Positions 52,641 through 64,000 of a stretch of DNA of 64,000 nucleotides are shown in pieces. Both the position numbers and the translations under genes were made by a program. Numbering within the stretch: the stretch's first letter is position 1; every line of letters starts with the position of its first letter. Where the stretch lies: positions 7,202,001 through 7,266,000 of the forward strand of contig OX365949.1 in assembly GCA_947247005.1 (NCBI GenBank). Direction: 5' to 3'. A model generated the notes under the pieces. It had not been told where the DNA came from, made no database searches, and worked only from the letters and a program-made list of their open reading frames with translations. Origin of the DNA: Spisula solida. Taxonomy: Eukaryota; Mollusca; Bivalvia; Venerida; Mactridae.

Positions 52641-54060
52641 ATTCAAACATGACACAGTTAGCTGGGGCTGTGATCTATTCAATTATTCAAACATGACACA
52701 AGTCTTCATTGTGAGTTCCCGGGATCATGACAATTTTCCCCTGCATTATTGGCCAATGACCTCTGATTATGAGAGTGTCATATATTTTAAAATCAACATC
52801 TTCCCTACTTATGTGATAAAGTGCTTGACAAAGGAGTTGTGGACTTAGATAATCATTGAAACATCAATCACCAGAATACAAGGAATGTAAGCTTGGTATA
52901 TTTCACCATCCTACTTGTTTAGGACTCACCTGAGAGGAGGAAGAAATGTACTAGTCTTGTTGACCAGGTGAAAAAATGGTTCTTATTTTCGTAAACATAT
53001 AACAAACATTCATTTTCACAATTAACTGTGAGCTTATTCCAATGTTTGTCACCTTTTCACATTTCCAGTGTTTATGTATGAAGTCATGATTGTTCTCCTA
53101 ATACAGATAGGTTGATGGACATTCATGATACATGGTTGGCAATATTATTGTGGGAAAATCATTCATTTCCAATATTCTATTCATTGTAACACACCTACAT
53201 GTCACCTCCTAACGCACCTACGTGCCATCTCCTCAATTAACGCATGATGAGGTTATTACCTTTCATGTAGATACTGACTGTCAGTTCATTATCACTTGCT
53301 AGCACCTGGGTTTACTGTGTAAATGGACACATACTGACTGGCAGCATTTGCTAACCACACAATGTGATACGTGTGTATAATATATAGTTGTGTACTAACA
53401 ATCAAGAGTGCTATAGGTGTATTTTTGGGTTATGCGTGTTTATGTAATTTAATCATAGTGTGTACAGTGACTCCCCCCCCCCCCGTTTAGCTACCCGAGT
53501 TGAAATTTTACCTGAAGTCTGTGTCTAACAATATCATGTTTATTGCTTACAGTTCATCCTGTATTCATTTTAGCAGACAGTATCAACAGGTTGAATGTTG
53601 TTTAGTCAACAATTGAGAACTTTCTAACCAAACCGATTAATTTTGTCTTCCCTTCCTTAACTTATTGCTTTTTTCACAATTAACTGACAAACAACATCTT
53701 CCACATATAGAGAATATGTTGAGCTTACCTGATCAATATTAACTGCTCTACCTAGATCAAGTCAGGATACGTGTTTTATAAATTCTATGTGCTGTATTGA
53801 CTACCTTTATGATATACATGTATACTAGTATTATCAGATATTATTAACTGTTGGTAAGATTTTTATTGATTGTGATGCAGTTTATGGAATATTTATGTAA
53901 ATTCTTAGGGTAGGAAACTACTCATTTTTTGCCTTCATTTTTTGCCACAAATATGAATGATTTTAAAGTAACTTGCTGGATTTTTACTTGTTGTCTTCCA
54001 TTATTGTCAACATATGTGCATACATATAACATAGACATTGTACACTTTTACTGTCTGGAT
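52640..54060. other. Gene-poor spacer
   Basis: AT-rich; a short C-run at about 53467-53483 and two nearly identical phrases at 52603-52690 (gctggggctgtgat). Nothing else recognised. Confidence 0.45.
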
Positions 54061-54061
54061 G

Positions 54062-55910
54062 ACGGCCCTTCATGTACACTTTTACGTGACTGCCTTCTGT
54101 GGAAACTTTTACTGTATATATGACTGCCCTCTGTGTATACTTTTACTGTATATGTGACTGCCCTCTGTGGACACTTTTACTGTATATGTGACTGCCCTCT
54201 GTGGACACTTTTACCATATATGTGACTGCCCTCTGTGGACACTTTTACTGTATATGTGACTGCCCTCTGTGGACACTTTTACTGTATATGTGACTGCCCT
54301 CTGTGGACACTTTTACTGTATATGTGACTGCCCTCTGTGGACACTTTTACTCTATATGTGACTGCCCTCTGTGGACACTTTTACTCTATACGTGACTGCC
54401 CTCTGTGGACACTTTTACTGTATATGTGACTGCCCTCTGTGGACACTTTTACTCTATACGTGACTGCCCTCTGTGGACACTTTTACTCTATACGTTACTG
54501 CCCTCTGTGGACACTTTTACTGTATATGTGACTGCCCTCTGTGGACACTTTTACTCTATACGTGACTGCCCTCTGTGGACACTTTTACTCTATACGTGAC
54601 TGCCCTCTGTGGACACTTACTCTATACGTGACTGCCCTCTGTGGACACTTTTACTCTATACGTGACTGCCCTCTGTGGACACTTTTACTCTATACGTGAC
54701 TGCCCTCTGTGGACACTTACTCTATACGTGACTGCCCTCTGTGGACACTTTTACTCTATACGTGACTGCCCTCTGTGGACACTTTTACTGTATATGTGAC
54801 TGCCCTCTGTGGACACTTTTACTCTATACGTGACTGCCCTCTGTGGACACTTTTACTCTATACGTGACTGCCCTCTGTGGACACTTTTACTCTATACATG
54901 ACTGCCCTCTGTGGACACTTTTACTCTATACGTGACTGCCCTCTGTGGACACTTTTACTGTATATGTGACTGCCCTCTGTGGACACTTTTACTGTATATG
55001 TGACTGCCCTCTGTGGACACTTTTACCGTATATGTGACTGCCCTCTGTGGACACTTTTACTGTATATGTGACTGCCCTCTGTGTACCAATTACCGTATAT
55101 GTGACTGCCCTCTGTGTACCAATTACCGTATATGTGACTGCCCTCTGTGTACCAATTACCGTATATGTGACTGCCCTCTGTGTACCAATTACTGTATATG
55201 TGACTGCCCTCTGTGTACCAATTACCGTATATGTGACTGCCCTCTGTGTACTAATTACTGTATATGTGACTGCCCTCTGTGTACCAATTACTGTATATGT
55301 GACTGCCCTCTGTGTACCAATTACCGTATATGTGACTGCCCTCTGTGTACCAATTACCGTATATGTGACTGCCCTCTGTGTACCAATTACTGTATATGTG
55401 ACTGCCCTCTGTGTACCAATTACCGTATATGTGACTGCCCTCTGTGTACCAATTACCGTATATTTGACTGCCCTCTGTGTACCAATTACCGTATATGTGA
55501 CTGCCCTCTTGTGTACCAATTACAGTATATGTGACTGCCCTCTGTGTACCAATTACTGTATATGTGACTGCCCTCTGTGTACCAATTACTGTATATGTGA
55601 CTGCCCTCTGTGTACCAATTACTGTATATGTGACTGCCCTCTGTGTACCAATTACCGTATATGTGACTGCCCTCTGTTCACCAATTACAGTATATGTGAC
55701 TGCCCTCTGTGTACCAATTACTGTATATGTGACTGCCCTCTGTGTACCAATTACTGTATATGTGACTGCCCTCTTATGACACTTTTACTGTATATGTGAC
55801 TGCCCTCTTATGACACTTTTACTGTATATGTGACTGCCCTCTTATGACACTTTTACTGTATATGTGACTGCCCTCTTATGACACTTTTACTATATATGTG
55901 ACTGCCCTTC
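54062..55910 (+). repeat. 1.85-kb minisatellite switching between 34-bp and 33-bp units
   Basis: 54062-55075 and 55770-55910 are built of 34-bp units tgactgccctctgtggacac + ttttactgtatatg (or ctctatacg). 55075-55770 uses 33-bp units tgactgccctctgtgtacca + attaccgtatatg. In the 33-bp part the period is a multiple of three, so long open frames appear on both strands (up to 250 codons). They are by-products of periodicity. Confidence 0.95.
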
Positions 55911-56324
55911 GTGATATTGTTTCGCTCAGGTTTCATTTCAATTTGATTAAGCATGTATATTTTATAAATATGATATTGTATTTAGATTTTTACAAATGTA
56001 GGTGTGTACTTTATGCTTGCTAGATCTTCAATTAATACCTGCTTAAATAACTCAGGTGATGGAGAGCTACATGTATGCTGCCACCTAGTACACTTGGGAT
56101 ATTTTCTAAAGAGATTTTTTTACACAAAAGATATTTCACTTATTAATAGAAAGTGTTGTTATATTAAGATAGAGAAAAAAAATCCATCTAAGACTTATAT
56201 TTTGAAAAATTATAATTAAACTTCTTTTTGTTTTGGACAAAATAATATGCTTGAAGTCTTGTGAATACGGGCCCTGGATTTGGTTCCAATGTTTGAGAGG
56301 TTATCTTCTTCCCTCACTTTACTG

Positions 56325-56942
56325 TGATCATGTCATGCGTGTCCTCTCACTGACAGTGTATAGCTTGTATCATGTCATACATGCGTGTCTTCTCACTGAC
56401 AGTATATAGCTTGTATCATGTCATACACATGTGCGCCTCTCACTGACAGTACATAGCTTGTATCAGTTCATACACATGTGTGTCCTCTCACTGACTGTAT
56501 ATAGCTTGTATCATGTCATACATGCGTGTCCTCTCACTGACAGTACATAGCTTGTATCAGTTCATACACATGTGTGTCCTCACACTGACAGTATATAGCT
56601 TGTATCATGTCATACACATGTGCGCCTCTCACTGACAGTACATAGCTTGTATCAGTTCATACACATGTGTGTCCTCTCACTGACAGTATATAGCTTGTAT
56701 CAGTTCATACACACATGTCCTCCCCAACGACAGTACATAGCTTGTATCAGTTCATACACACATGTCCTCCCCAACGACAGTACATAGCTTGTATCAGTTC
56801 ATACACACATGTCCTCTCACTGACAGTATATAGCTTGTATCAGTTCATACACACATGTCCTCTCACTGACAGTATATAGCTTGTATCAGTTCATACACAC
56901 ATGTCCTCTCACTGACAGTATATAGCTTGTATCAGTTCATAC
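56325..56942 (+). repeat. Minisatellite with units of about 46 bp
   Basis: About 13 units of tatagcttgtatcagttcat + acacacatgtcctctcactgacagta, with variants catgtcatac and ccccaacgacag. Unit length varies between about 44 and 57 bp. Confidence 0.92.
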
Positions 56943-57840
56943 CTATAATTTCTAATGTTACATACAACTTGAATGCCTCCATCTCTAGTCAGTTATTTTC
57001 CATTCTTTTTTGTTTTGAATGTTGAAAGCAAGTTGTGTTAGTTTTATTTTGAAGGGCATTTTAAACCAAATTGCATATCTACTTAATATATTCAAACATA
57101 GAGCTTAAAGGTTGGAATTTCCTTAATGTTGTCTTTTCTATCAACATGTTTGACCTAGATGGACAATCCATAGGGACTTCCAGCAAAATACCAAATTGAA
57201 TACAATTGTTAGGGTAGGGGCAAAAATAGGGTACCAGAGTCACAACATTATTTTGTAGAATATGTTTCCCTCCCTGTATATACAACGCTAATATTTTGTT
57301 CTCAGTATTTTGAATGATTTTTCTCTATCAAGACACATGTTAACAAATCCTTGTTATATTTTTATGTTGTAAGTTATTTATCTCATAGGTAACTGTATAA
57401 TTGATAAAGACTAAAAAAAATATTTTATAAAATTTGTTATCTTAGATATCATAAATTTTATAAAAAAAAAAATTTTCTTACTCTTATTAATGATAGACTT
57501 ACCTGTAATTTATCTCAGATAAGACACAAGTTAACCAAGCCTGGTTATATTTTTTTATGTTGTAAATTATTTATCTCAGATACAACACATGTTAACAAAG
57601 CCTGGGTATAGCTCAATGTGTTGTAAACTATTTATTGCAGATAAGTTATTGTTATACATAATTGTTATTTCATATATTGTTGATTTAATTTAATATTATC
57701 ATAAAGTATTAAACTTGAATACAGTGATTCAATTATTTGTCTGTTCTTGGTTATATTTTGTCCCAATTATTCTATCCAAACTTCATGAACAGGAGCTTGT
57801 CCTCGCCAGCTTTCTTCAACTACCGAGTGGACTTATAAAA
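56943..57840. other. AT-rich spacer
   Basis: Phrases such as 'gacacatgttaacaaatcct', 'gacacaagttaaccaagcct' and 'caacacatgttaacaaagcct' (57331, 57521, 57583) form a loose repeat. No gene recognised. Confidence 0.45.
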
Positions 57841-57844
57841 AAAC

Positions 57845-58085
57845 CAGGCTCTGATCTCCCGATTTGTTTCCAGTAGAAATCTCAGCTGAAATTGAGATTT
57901 TGCTCATCTCAGAGCCTAAGTATGAGAGAACTCGGTAGTTCCACCTCCACTCGAAATTGTACCGTAATGAAGTCAGAATAATGCTTCTGTTATGTGATGC
58001 CAAATTGACATAAAGACGCAATATAGTCATGCCAATATGTGAGATGAGATTAATCACATATTGTCATGTTTATGGAGATCTGGCC
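57845..58085. mobile_element. MITE of the 5423 family, copy 3
   Basis: 'ggctctgatctcccgatttg' at the left and 'atggagatctggcctt' at the right match the family ends; interior 'tagaaatctcagctgaaatt' is shared with 21595-21620. Confidence 0.6.
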
Positions 58086-58526
58086 TTATGATTAATTTCA
58101 CTATGAAGTAGAGACATGCAATACATTCAATTTGGCATCTTTATGCTAGGAACAGTTTGAACCGAATTATGGCCCTCTGATATGTGTGATGTTCTCTGCA
58201 ACTACTTAATGAAATTCTTATTTGCTCCTTTGTGCTCAGTGAAAGTTGTGTTGAGTTATGGCCCTTTGATTATTTCTAAATATACAAGATGATAGTTTTC
58301 TGAAACTGCGGAATTGAATTAATTGAAACTTGATGTGAAGTTTCACCTGTAAGTTGGAGATGTTCATGACATATGCATCTCCATTCTTGGAGTAATTTTG
58401 TGCATAAAATTAATATATTTGTATACTCATTATTTCTCTGCAACAACAGAATCTGAACAGAAATCACTGAAAAACATGATGTAAAGTGTCATTATAAATT
58501 ATCTATTTACAACCAATACTTACACT

Positions 58527-59428
58527 CAACACTGCAATAAATAACTATGGTCAACACTACAATAAATACCTATGGTCAACACTACAATAAATACCTATGG
58601 TCAACACTACAATAAATACCTATGGTCAACACTACAATAAATACCTATGGTCAACACTACAATAAATATCTATGGTCAACACTACAATAAATACCTATGG
58701 TCAACACTACAATAAATACATATGGTCAACACTACAATAAATACCTATGGTCAACACTACAATATATACCTATGGTCAACACTACAATAAATAACTATGG
58801 TCAACACTACAATAAATACTTATGGTCAACACTACAATAAATAACCATGGTCAACACTACAATAAATACCTATGGTCAACACTACAATAAATAACTATGG
58901 TCAACACTTCAATAAATACCTATGGTCAACACTACAATAAATATCTATGGTCAACACTACAATAAATACCTATGGTCAACACTACAATAAATACCTATGG
59001 TCAACACTACAATAAATACCTATGGTCAACACTACAATAAATACCTATGGTCAACACTACAATAAATAACTATGGTCAACACTACAATAAATACTTATGG
59101 TCAACACTACAATAAATAACCATGGTCAACACTACAATAAATACCTATGGTCAACACTACAATAAATACCTATGGTCAACACTACAATAAATACCTATGG
59201 TCAACACTACAATAAATACCTATGGTCAACACTACAATAAATAACTATGGTCAACACTACAATAAATAACTATGGTCAACACTACAATAGATAACTATGG
59301 TCAACACTACAATAAATAACTATGGTCAACACTACAATAGATAACTATGGTCAACACTACAATAAATAACTATGGTCAACACTACAATAAATAACTATGG
59401 TCAACACTACAATAAATAACTATGGTCA
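58527..59428 (+). repeat. 25-bp minisatellite, about 36 units
   Basis: Units caacactacaataaatacct + atggt, varying mainly at the 'acct' tetranucleotide (aact, atct, actt, aacc, acat). The variant order aact-actt-aacc-acct occurs near 58790 and again near 59065, suggesting a larger block of 11 units was duplicated. Confidence 0.96.
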
Positions 59429-59522
59429 CAGCCAGGCCTTACTCCCTGGAGACTACTTTACCTACAACATCACATTATTCATGACCAGTTCGTCATTCTT
59501 TTTATCTTCTACCTAATAACAG

Positions 59523-59720
59523 GCCCCGATCTACCTAAGCATCTCAATCTGAACAAGAACTCATTTCTACTATTGGCATGTGTCTTTATGTTAATTTCCA
59601 TGCAAGGCTGGACTTAGCATCACTAAACAGAAATATTTTTCCCACTTTATTTAAATAAAATTTCATCAGCTGAAGCTTCAGATTTATCTCGAATTCAGAC
59701 TCTGATTTTAGCAAAATCTT
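59523..59720. mobile_element. MITE of the 5423 family, copy 4 (partial)
   Basis: 'ggccccgatctacctaagca' + 'tctcaatctgaac' at the left and 'tcagatttatctcgaattca' inside match the other copies. The right end is not clear. Confidence 0.5.
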
Positions 59721-59749
59721 AATTGAAAAATCGCCTGTAACTCGGATTT

Positions 59750-61060
59750 GGATGATATTTTGCGTTCATATACATGTACTATCAAGTGTTGAATTTCTGT
59801 TTAGCGATAAATTTCACTTCCCGTGCGACGAATAGCGACACAGCAGGACGCATTTTAGCGTGATTTTTCACGTTTTTCATCATTAAATTTCTTTTGTTTT
59901 TAACCTTATTTTTTAATCATACTTTTCTTTTTTTTTAACTTTTACTCTGTTCTTACTACAAATGTAATAAATTTACTTAGTTTGTAACACGCGTCAAGTC
60001 TAAGTCTCGAGACGGGGTTGACTACTATGGAAGAAAGACCAACAAATGCAGTACTTTACTTTTTTGTGTATTTCAAAATATATCGTCTTCTTATCACATC
60101 TACTATTTGTGTTACATATTAAAAGAGAAGTCATACATATTGTAACAACATATTAACACTTAATCACACTCCTAACACAACACCTATATTTTATCACTAA
60201 ATAATCAATAGATATAGTTAAAATTTGAAATGTGAATGAATTAATATTGTGTTCATGTCTCCAAGAATTTATATGCAAATCAGTTCAGTGAAAGATAAAA
60301 ATAAACCCAAACAATGAGCATCACTGTAAACCGAAAAGTGACAAAAATGACGCCATGCGAAAATATTGCAAGGCGGAGCTCCGGCTCATATAGCACATGG
60401 TTCTTTAGGAAAAGGGGACCATTCCACATGTATCGATAAGAATTATAAGCTCTCTATGGGGCAGATGCATAAACATATCATTTAAGAAATGGAATGACAT
60501 TAGTAAACCACATTAAATTGAGTTTCGTCTGACTTGAACGAGCATAGGCTCAGAGCCTGACTTAAATGTGGTCAGACAATACGAGATAATAATTAAAAAG
60601 GAACAGCATGTCATTATTTTATCATTTCATTTGTAAAATGTTTAGTAAAATTGTAACATAACCAATACCTTGTGTGATGGGTTAGGTAATGGGTCACTTG
60701 GTTCATTCAAGAATGATCTACCCACATGTATAAACTCGTACTGGAATCACAATATAACATTAGATATCTGAGACAGGTCAATTAGTGCTCAGTATAGACT
60801 CCTCCCATACTTGATAGAGATTTTAGATTTTATTACATAAAAATTAATTAACATTGCATTACTTTATTAGTAACGTCAATATTACAGAGCCTTAGAATAA
60901 ATAGGCATTAGAATATTATCATAAGTCATACGTTACCTGAGTGTATCCAAACAGCTTTATATAACCTAATATGATGATTAGCCAATGTTGATTATGACAA
61001 GTACAAAATAATTTATATGTTTGGACACGAAGTGCACGGAGTATCTGCAGGAGTCATGTG
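59750..61060. other. Intergenic region
   Basis: AT-rich, no recognised repeat or coding segment. Confidence 0.45.
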
Positions 61061-61065
61061 AATGG

Positions 61066-61073
61066 TATATAAG
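61066..61073 (+). promoter_or_regulatory. Candidate TATA box
   Basis: TATATAAG followed by a GC-richer stretch (accccgcag, acgaaggacgcacgccggga) unlike the surrounding AT-rich DNA. It lies 170 nt upstream of the ATG at 61236. Prediction only. Confidence 0.35.
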
Positions 61074-61235
61074 ACCCCGCAGATTGTATGCACGAGATAA
61101 CGGCTTTAGGCAACGTACGAAGGACGCACGCCGGGAACCTTCATTATTTATTAAACTTGGGTTGTTGTCGTGATATTGTACGTTAGTCGCCTGTAAAATA
61201 AAACTTATAGAAACTCATGAAGAACTTATGTGTGT

Positions 61236-61448
61236 ATGAAACCATCAGGGACCATGCAGGGACTACGTGACAAAATCAGTACACATACCTTTTCATGGTG
61301 CCTTTTTGTGGTGACTTTTCCGTTGACAGTGATGTTCATTATTGGAATTATTTTCATCTCACAATCAATTGATTTTTACAAAACAGTCATAGAAACATCA
61401 CGATTAAATATGTATAGTTATATATTTTATAATTATGCCAAATTCTAA
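61236..61448 (+). CDS. Small putative membrane-protein ORF or first coding exon
   Basis: 70 codons, MKPSGTMQGLRDKISTHTFS followed by one strong hydrophobic segment at residues 21-42 (WCLFVVTFPLTVMFIIGIIF..). A short basic N-terminus before a single helix suggests a type II membrane anchor. No family recognised. It may be a first exon: gtatagtt at 61412 is a possible donor. Supported by the TATA box upstream; otherwise weak. Confidence 0.3.
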   Translation: MKPSGTMQGLRDKISTHTFSWCLFVVTFPLTVMFIIGIIFISQSIDFYKTVIETSRLNMYSYIFYNYAKF

Positions 61449-61804
61449 CCAAATCGTATTATGAATACCGGTAGTAGAGAAATAATGAAAAAATAGATCT
61501 AGGTGTTGCGTTGGGAGTGTGATTAAGTCTACTACAAAATTGCCCATGTCACTGATTATTTCAGAATAACACAAGTGTAATAAAAAATAGAAAGTCTTAC
61601 AGGGAAGGCCGCGTCAACTTACATGTAACCAGCCGAGCTCAGAAAATACCACATACCACAATTACACGTCTCAATGCCCATCACATAACTAAACAAGAAA
61701 ATGAACTACCCAAGTCCCAGCTGTCAAAAAGCTGATTGACTATTTTTTTCTACCATGAATAAGCTGAATACCGCAGCTGAATGACATAATTAGCGTGTTA
61801 TACA

Positions 61805-61983
61805 CAGGAACTTGCATTTATGATTTAAAAAAGAAAAGAAAAAACAATTGAAAAAACAATTTTTTTCACTGGGCCTACAGTACAGTCTGTATTAAAATAT
61901 ATATTTTAATACAGGCTGTACAGTAGGCCCAGTGAAAATTTTTTTTCATTTTTTTTTTAATTTATAAATGCAAGTTCCTGTGG
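61805..61983. repeat. Long fold-back palindrome (about 179 bp)
   Basis: caggaacttgcatttatga at the left pairs with ttataaatgcaagttcctg at the right; the central arms cactgggcctacagtacag + tctgtattaaaat and attttaatacag + gctgtacagtaggcccagtg pair almost perfectly around a short AT centre. The T/A-rich middle arms are less exact. Could be a fold-back element. Confidence 0.85.
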
Positions 61984-61999
61984 TTTATAATACTAGTAA

Positions 62000-63420
62000 C
62001 GTTAGTTTAGATACATGTAGATCTACTTACTGTTTTATCTTTCGGGCGTAAAAATAAGATAAAAAGAACATTACATAAATTTGTGATTTTTTTCACACAT
62101 AATTTATTACAACCGTTGAACAAAATTGATTAAATGCTCGGCGGAGCCTCACAATTTATTATTGATCTCATTTCTAATAATATCCATACGAATAGACACT
62201 CCTGTTATATCCTCTATAATATTTCATAAACATTTTTTTAATCAAATACGAGATTTAATATGTGATCTTGCACTTACCGTGAAATACAATATCATCTGCA
62301 AATTATATCAAAAGCAATGACATTCGTAAATTCATTCTTTTTGATTAATTTGAATGTGAAAAAGTGTACTGTGTTAACTGACGATATTAAACAAAAGGGT
62401 CATAATAGCATTAAGTCCTTTCATGCCCCTTTACATTGATAAAATGTGAGCTGTAGGCCATGGACAGTATCAAGTTAATAATCAAAGTTATGTCGAATTC
62501 TGGACAACCATAGAGAAAAGTCGTCGCTCAAAAATTCTAAAAAAACAATCGGCATGGCAATTCCATACAAAAGAGGCATCCCTACGACTATTCCTTTCAA
62601 AATAAGTCACATTCCACCAAGTTGGTAAAGTTGAAAAGTAATTTAAATAAATTGTTGATGGACGACGACGGACAGGCACTCCGGACAGGCATTCCGGTCC
62701 AAACGGCTCAGTAATCTTTTTGTGAGCTACAAACGATATAAAACATAGCTGGCAAGATGACAACTGGAGTGCATAAGCTGTTGGAATGTTGTAATGGTCT
62801 GACACTTAATTTAATAAGACACTTGAAAGTGAATATATCACAGAAAGACAAAAACAAGTATATAAATATAAGAACAAGGCACAAATAATGGTAAAAACAA
62901 TTAAATTAGATTGGCGTCTATACATTCTATAGGCAGATGGTGAAAATCTAGTAAAGGCACTAGTACGCGCATAATCTGATTTGTATTTAGATTATACATG
63001 CTTTCTGTTTTCGAAGCCCTGGAACTGTGGTCCAAGCTCTTTGATAACGATGATCATTCCATTTCATTTAAAAGGTCGACGTTAGTATTAATAAACTACC
63101 ATTTAGTTATGGTATCCAGAACTATCTGACTGTTGCTTATCACATATTCTAACACCCTTTCTTATCTCAAACACCTGATATTTGTAATGTCCTTTTGCAG
63201 TATCGCCAGTACTCAAAGCCTTCACCAACGTCAATTGATGCTACGTTACTTGTCAATCAAATTATTTAAAAGGTAAATCAATTATATGAATTCGCTTGAA
63301 AGCATGAGACAAAAAATAAGGCGGACAGATATACTGCTCCGACGTCCGAACATTTTCCGAAGACAATGTTTGTAATAGGTTGGGATAACGGCTGATCTCA
63401 ATTGCCGATGTCTAGCGATT
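62000..63420. other. Spacer before the minus-strand exon
   Basis: 62655-62700 (gatggacgacgacggacaggc + actccggacaggcattccgg) is a short diverged direct repeat, perhaps a mobile-element end. No gene recognised. Confidence 0.4.
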
Positions 63421-63428
63421 AGGTTTGA

Positions 63429-63696
63429 TCAAACTTTAGTCTCATCCAAACGGAATGCATCGAGCGCATGGTTTGGTTTAGATAGCTCGTGCATTTCTCT
63501 AGCTGACGTTACCGTGCCATCACCAGCAACACGTTCTAATGTTGTATCGACGACGGGCTCGTTGTTTGGTGTGTTGTAACTTTCTGTATCCTTGGACAGA
63601 CCTCCCGAGTGCTCTTCCTTAACCTCAGATAGACTCATCTCACCTAATTGAAATGCCAGACTCCCACTTGTTCTCTTAACTAACGGCCTGAATGGT
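63429..63696 (-). CDS. Last coding exon of an unidentified minus-strand gene
   Basis: On the minus strand an acceptor (tttattttag) precedes 63696, and 88 codons then run to TGA at 63429-63431: PFRPLVKRTSGSLAFQLGEM, later SEVKEEHSGGLSKDTESYN, ending NHALDAFRLDETKV. Hydrophilic, Ser/Thr/Glu-rich and low in repeats, like the cytosolic tail of a larger protein whose other exons lie beyond the right edge. Composition looks coding and less AT-rich than the surroundings. No family recognised. Confidence 0.5.
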
Positions 63697-63956
63697 CTAA
63701 AATAAATTATGAAATAAAACAATTTATATCATGATACATACTATATAATGACAATGATAATATATTACGTCACTATAGTGATGTCGTATACATGTTAGTA
63801 TATAAATCACATTGAAGAAGAGAAGGAGTTTCCCGAAACATGTCTGCGGTGTAACTGATGATTTTCAAAAGTTGTGACTGACAATATTGTTGAATTATAA
63901 TGATAGACTATATCAATGAAATCGAATCATAAAATAGAATCATAAACTACACATCG

Positions 63957-64000
63957 CTGGCTTAAAATGAGAAGGTCGTAAGTAAAAAAACGCTATTTTG
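63957..64000. mobile_element. MITE of the 6077 family, copy 3 (cut by window edge)
   Basis: ggcttaaaatgagaaggtcg + taagta matches the TIR of the copies at 6077 and 23727. Confidence 0.6.

Noticed and set aside
55047..55799. 250-codon open reading frame
   Set aside because: It is only the 33-bp minisatellite read in a frame without stops; all frames and both strands are open there, and the product is an 11-residue repeat with no start context.
58527..59428. CRISPR-like regular repeats
   Set aside because: Direct head-to-tail minisatellite with no unique spacers, in a eukaryotic genome.
62488..62805. 105-codon minus-strand ORF
   Set aside because: Overlaps a gacggacgacgg-type repeat end, has no splice context and no family.

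Overview
This is eukaryotic, AT-rich genomic DNA (no bacterial features). It has GT-AG introns of roughly 0.1 to 4 kb and about 60% or more of the sequence is intron or intergenic. The many mobile-element remnants start with phrases such as 'agctcacctgtcacaaagtgac' followed by gtcc-type microsatellites, a style familiar from bivalve mollusc genomes. The two recognisable genes are metazoan. A clam-like bivalve is the best guess; the species cannot be fixed from this window.

Left part (about 1.1-22.7 kb, + strand): a complete SAMHD1 gene, reconstructed here as 16 coding exons joined at canonical GT-AG sites and encoding 644 residues. It has an N-terminal SAM domain, a complete HD-domain dNTP triphosphohydrolase core and a diverged C-terminal tail. 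Its first coding exon is preceded by a 57-bp tandem array whose every unit carries a 3' splice-site-like stretch plus an in-frame copy of the start codon.

Middle part (about 33.9-49.8 kb, possibly to 52.6 kb, + strand): a complete ADCK5-like UbiB/aarF-family atypical kinase gene. Twelve coding exons were found. Two of them (9a, 9b) are homologous, share both splice phases, and can only be used one at a time without breaking the frame. The last exon is preceded by a 44-bp tandem array that repeats the 3' splice site and the first codons of that exon 14 times. Arrays seeded on intron/exon junctions in two unrelated neighbouring genes are the most striking feature of the window.

Right part (about 50-64 kb): gene-poor, with several large minisatellites (34/33-bp, about 46-bp and 25-bp units), a long fold-back palindrome, a possible TATA-led small membrane ORF, and the last coding exon of an unidentified minus-strand gene near the right edge.

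The introns and spacers are filled with mobile-element remnants: a TA-flanked family with internal tandem units (family A), other elements with internal tandem units, tRNA-derived SINEs, mariner/pogo-like TIR elements flanked by TA, small MITEs, and several clear nested insertions. No rRNA, CRISPR or functional tRNA gene was seen. The two main genes are not a pathway: SAMHD1 is a nuclear/cytosolic dNTPase linked to antiviral defence and dNTP control, and ADCK5 is a predicted mitochondrial-membrane kinase-like protein.
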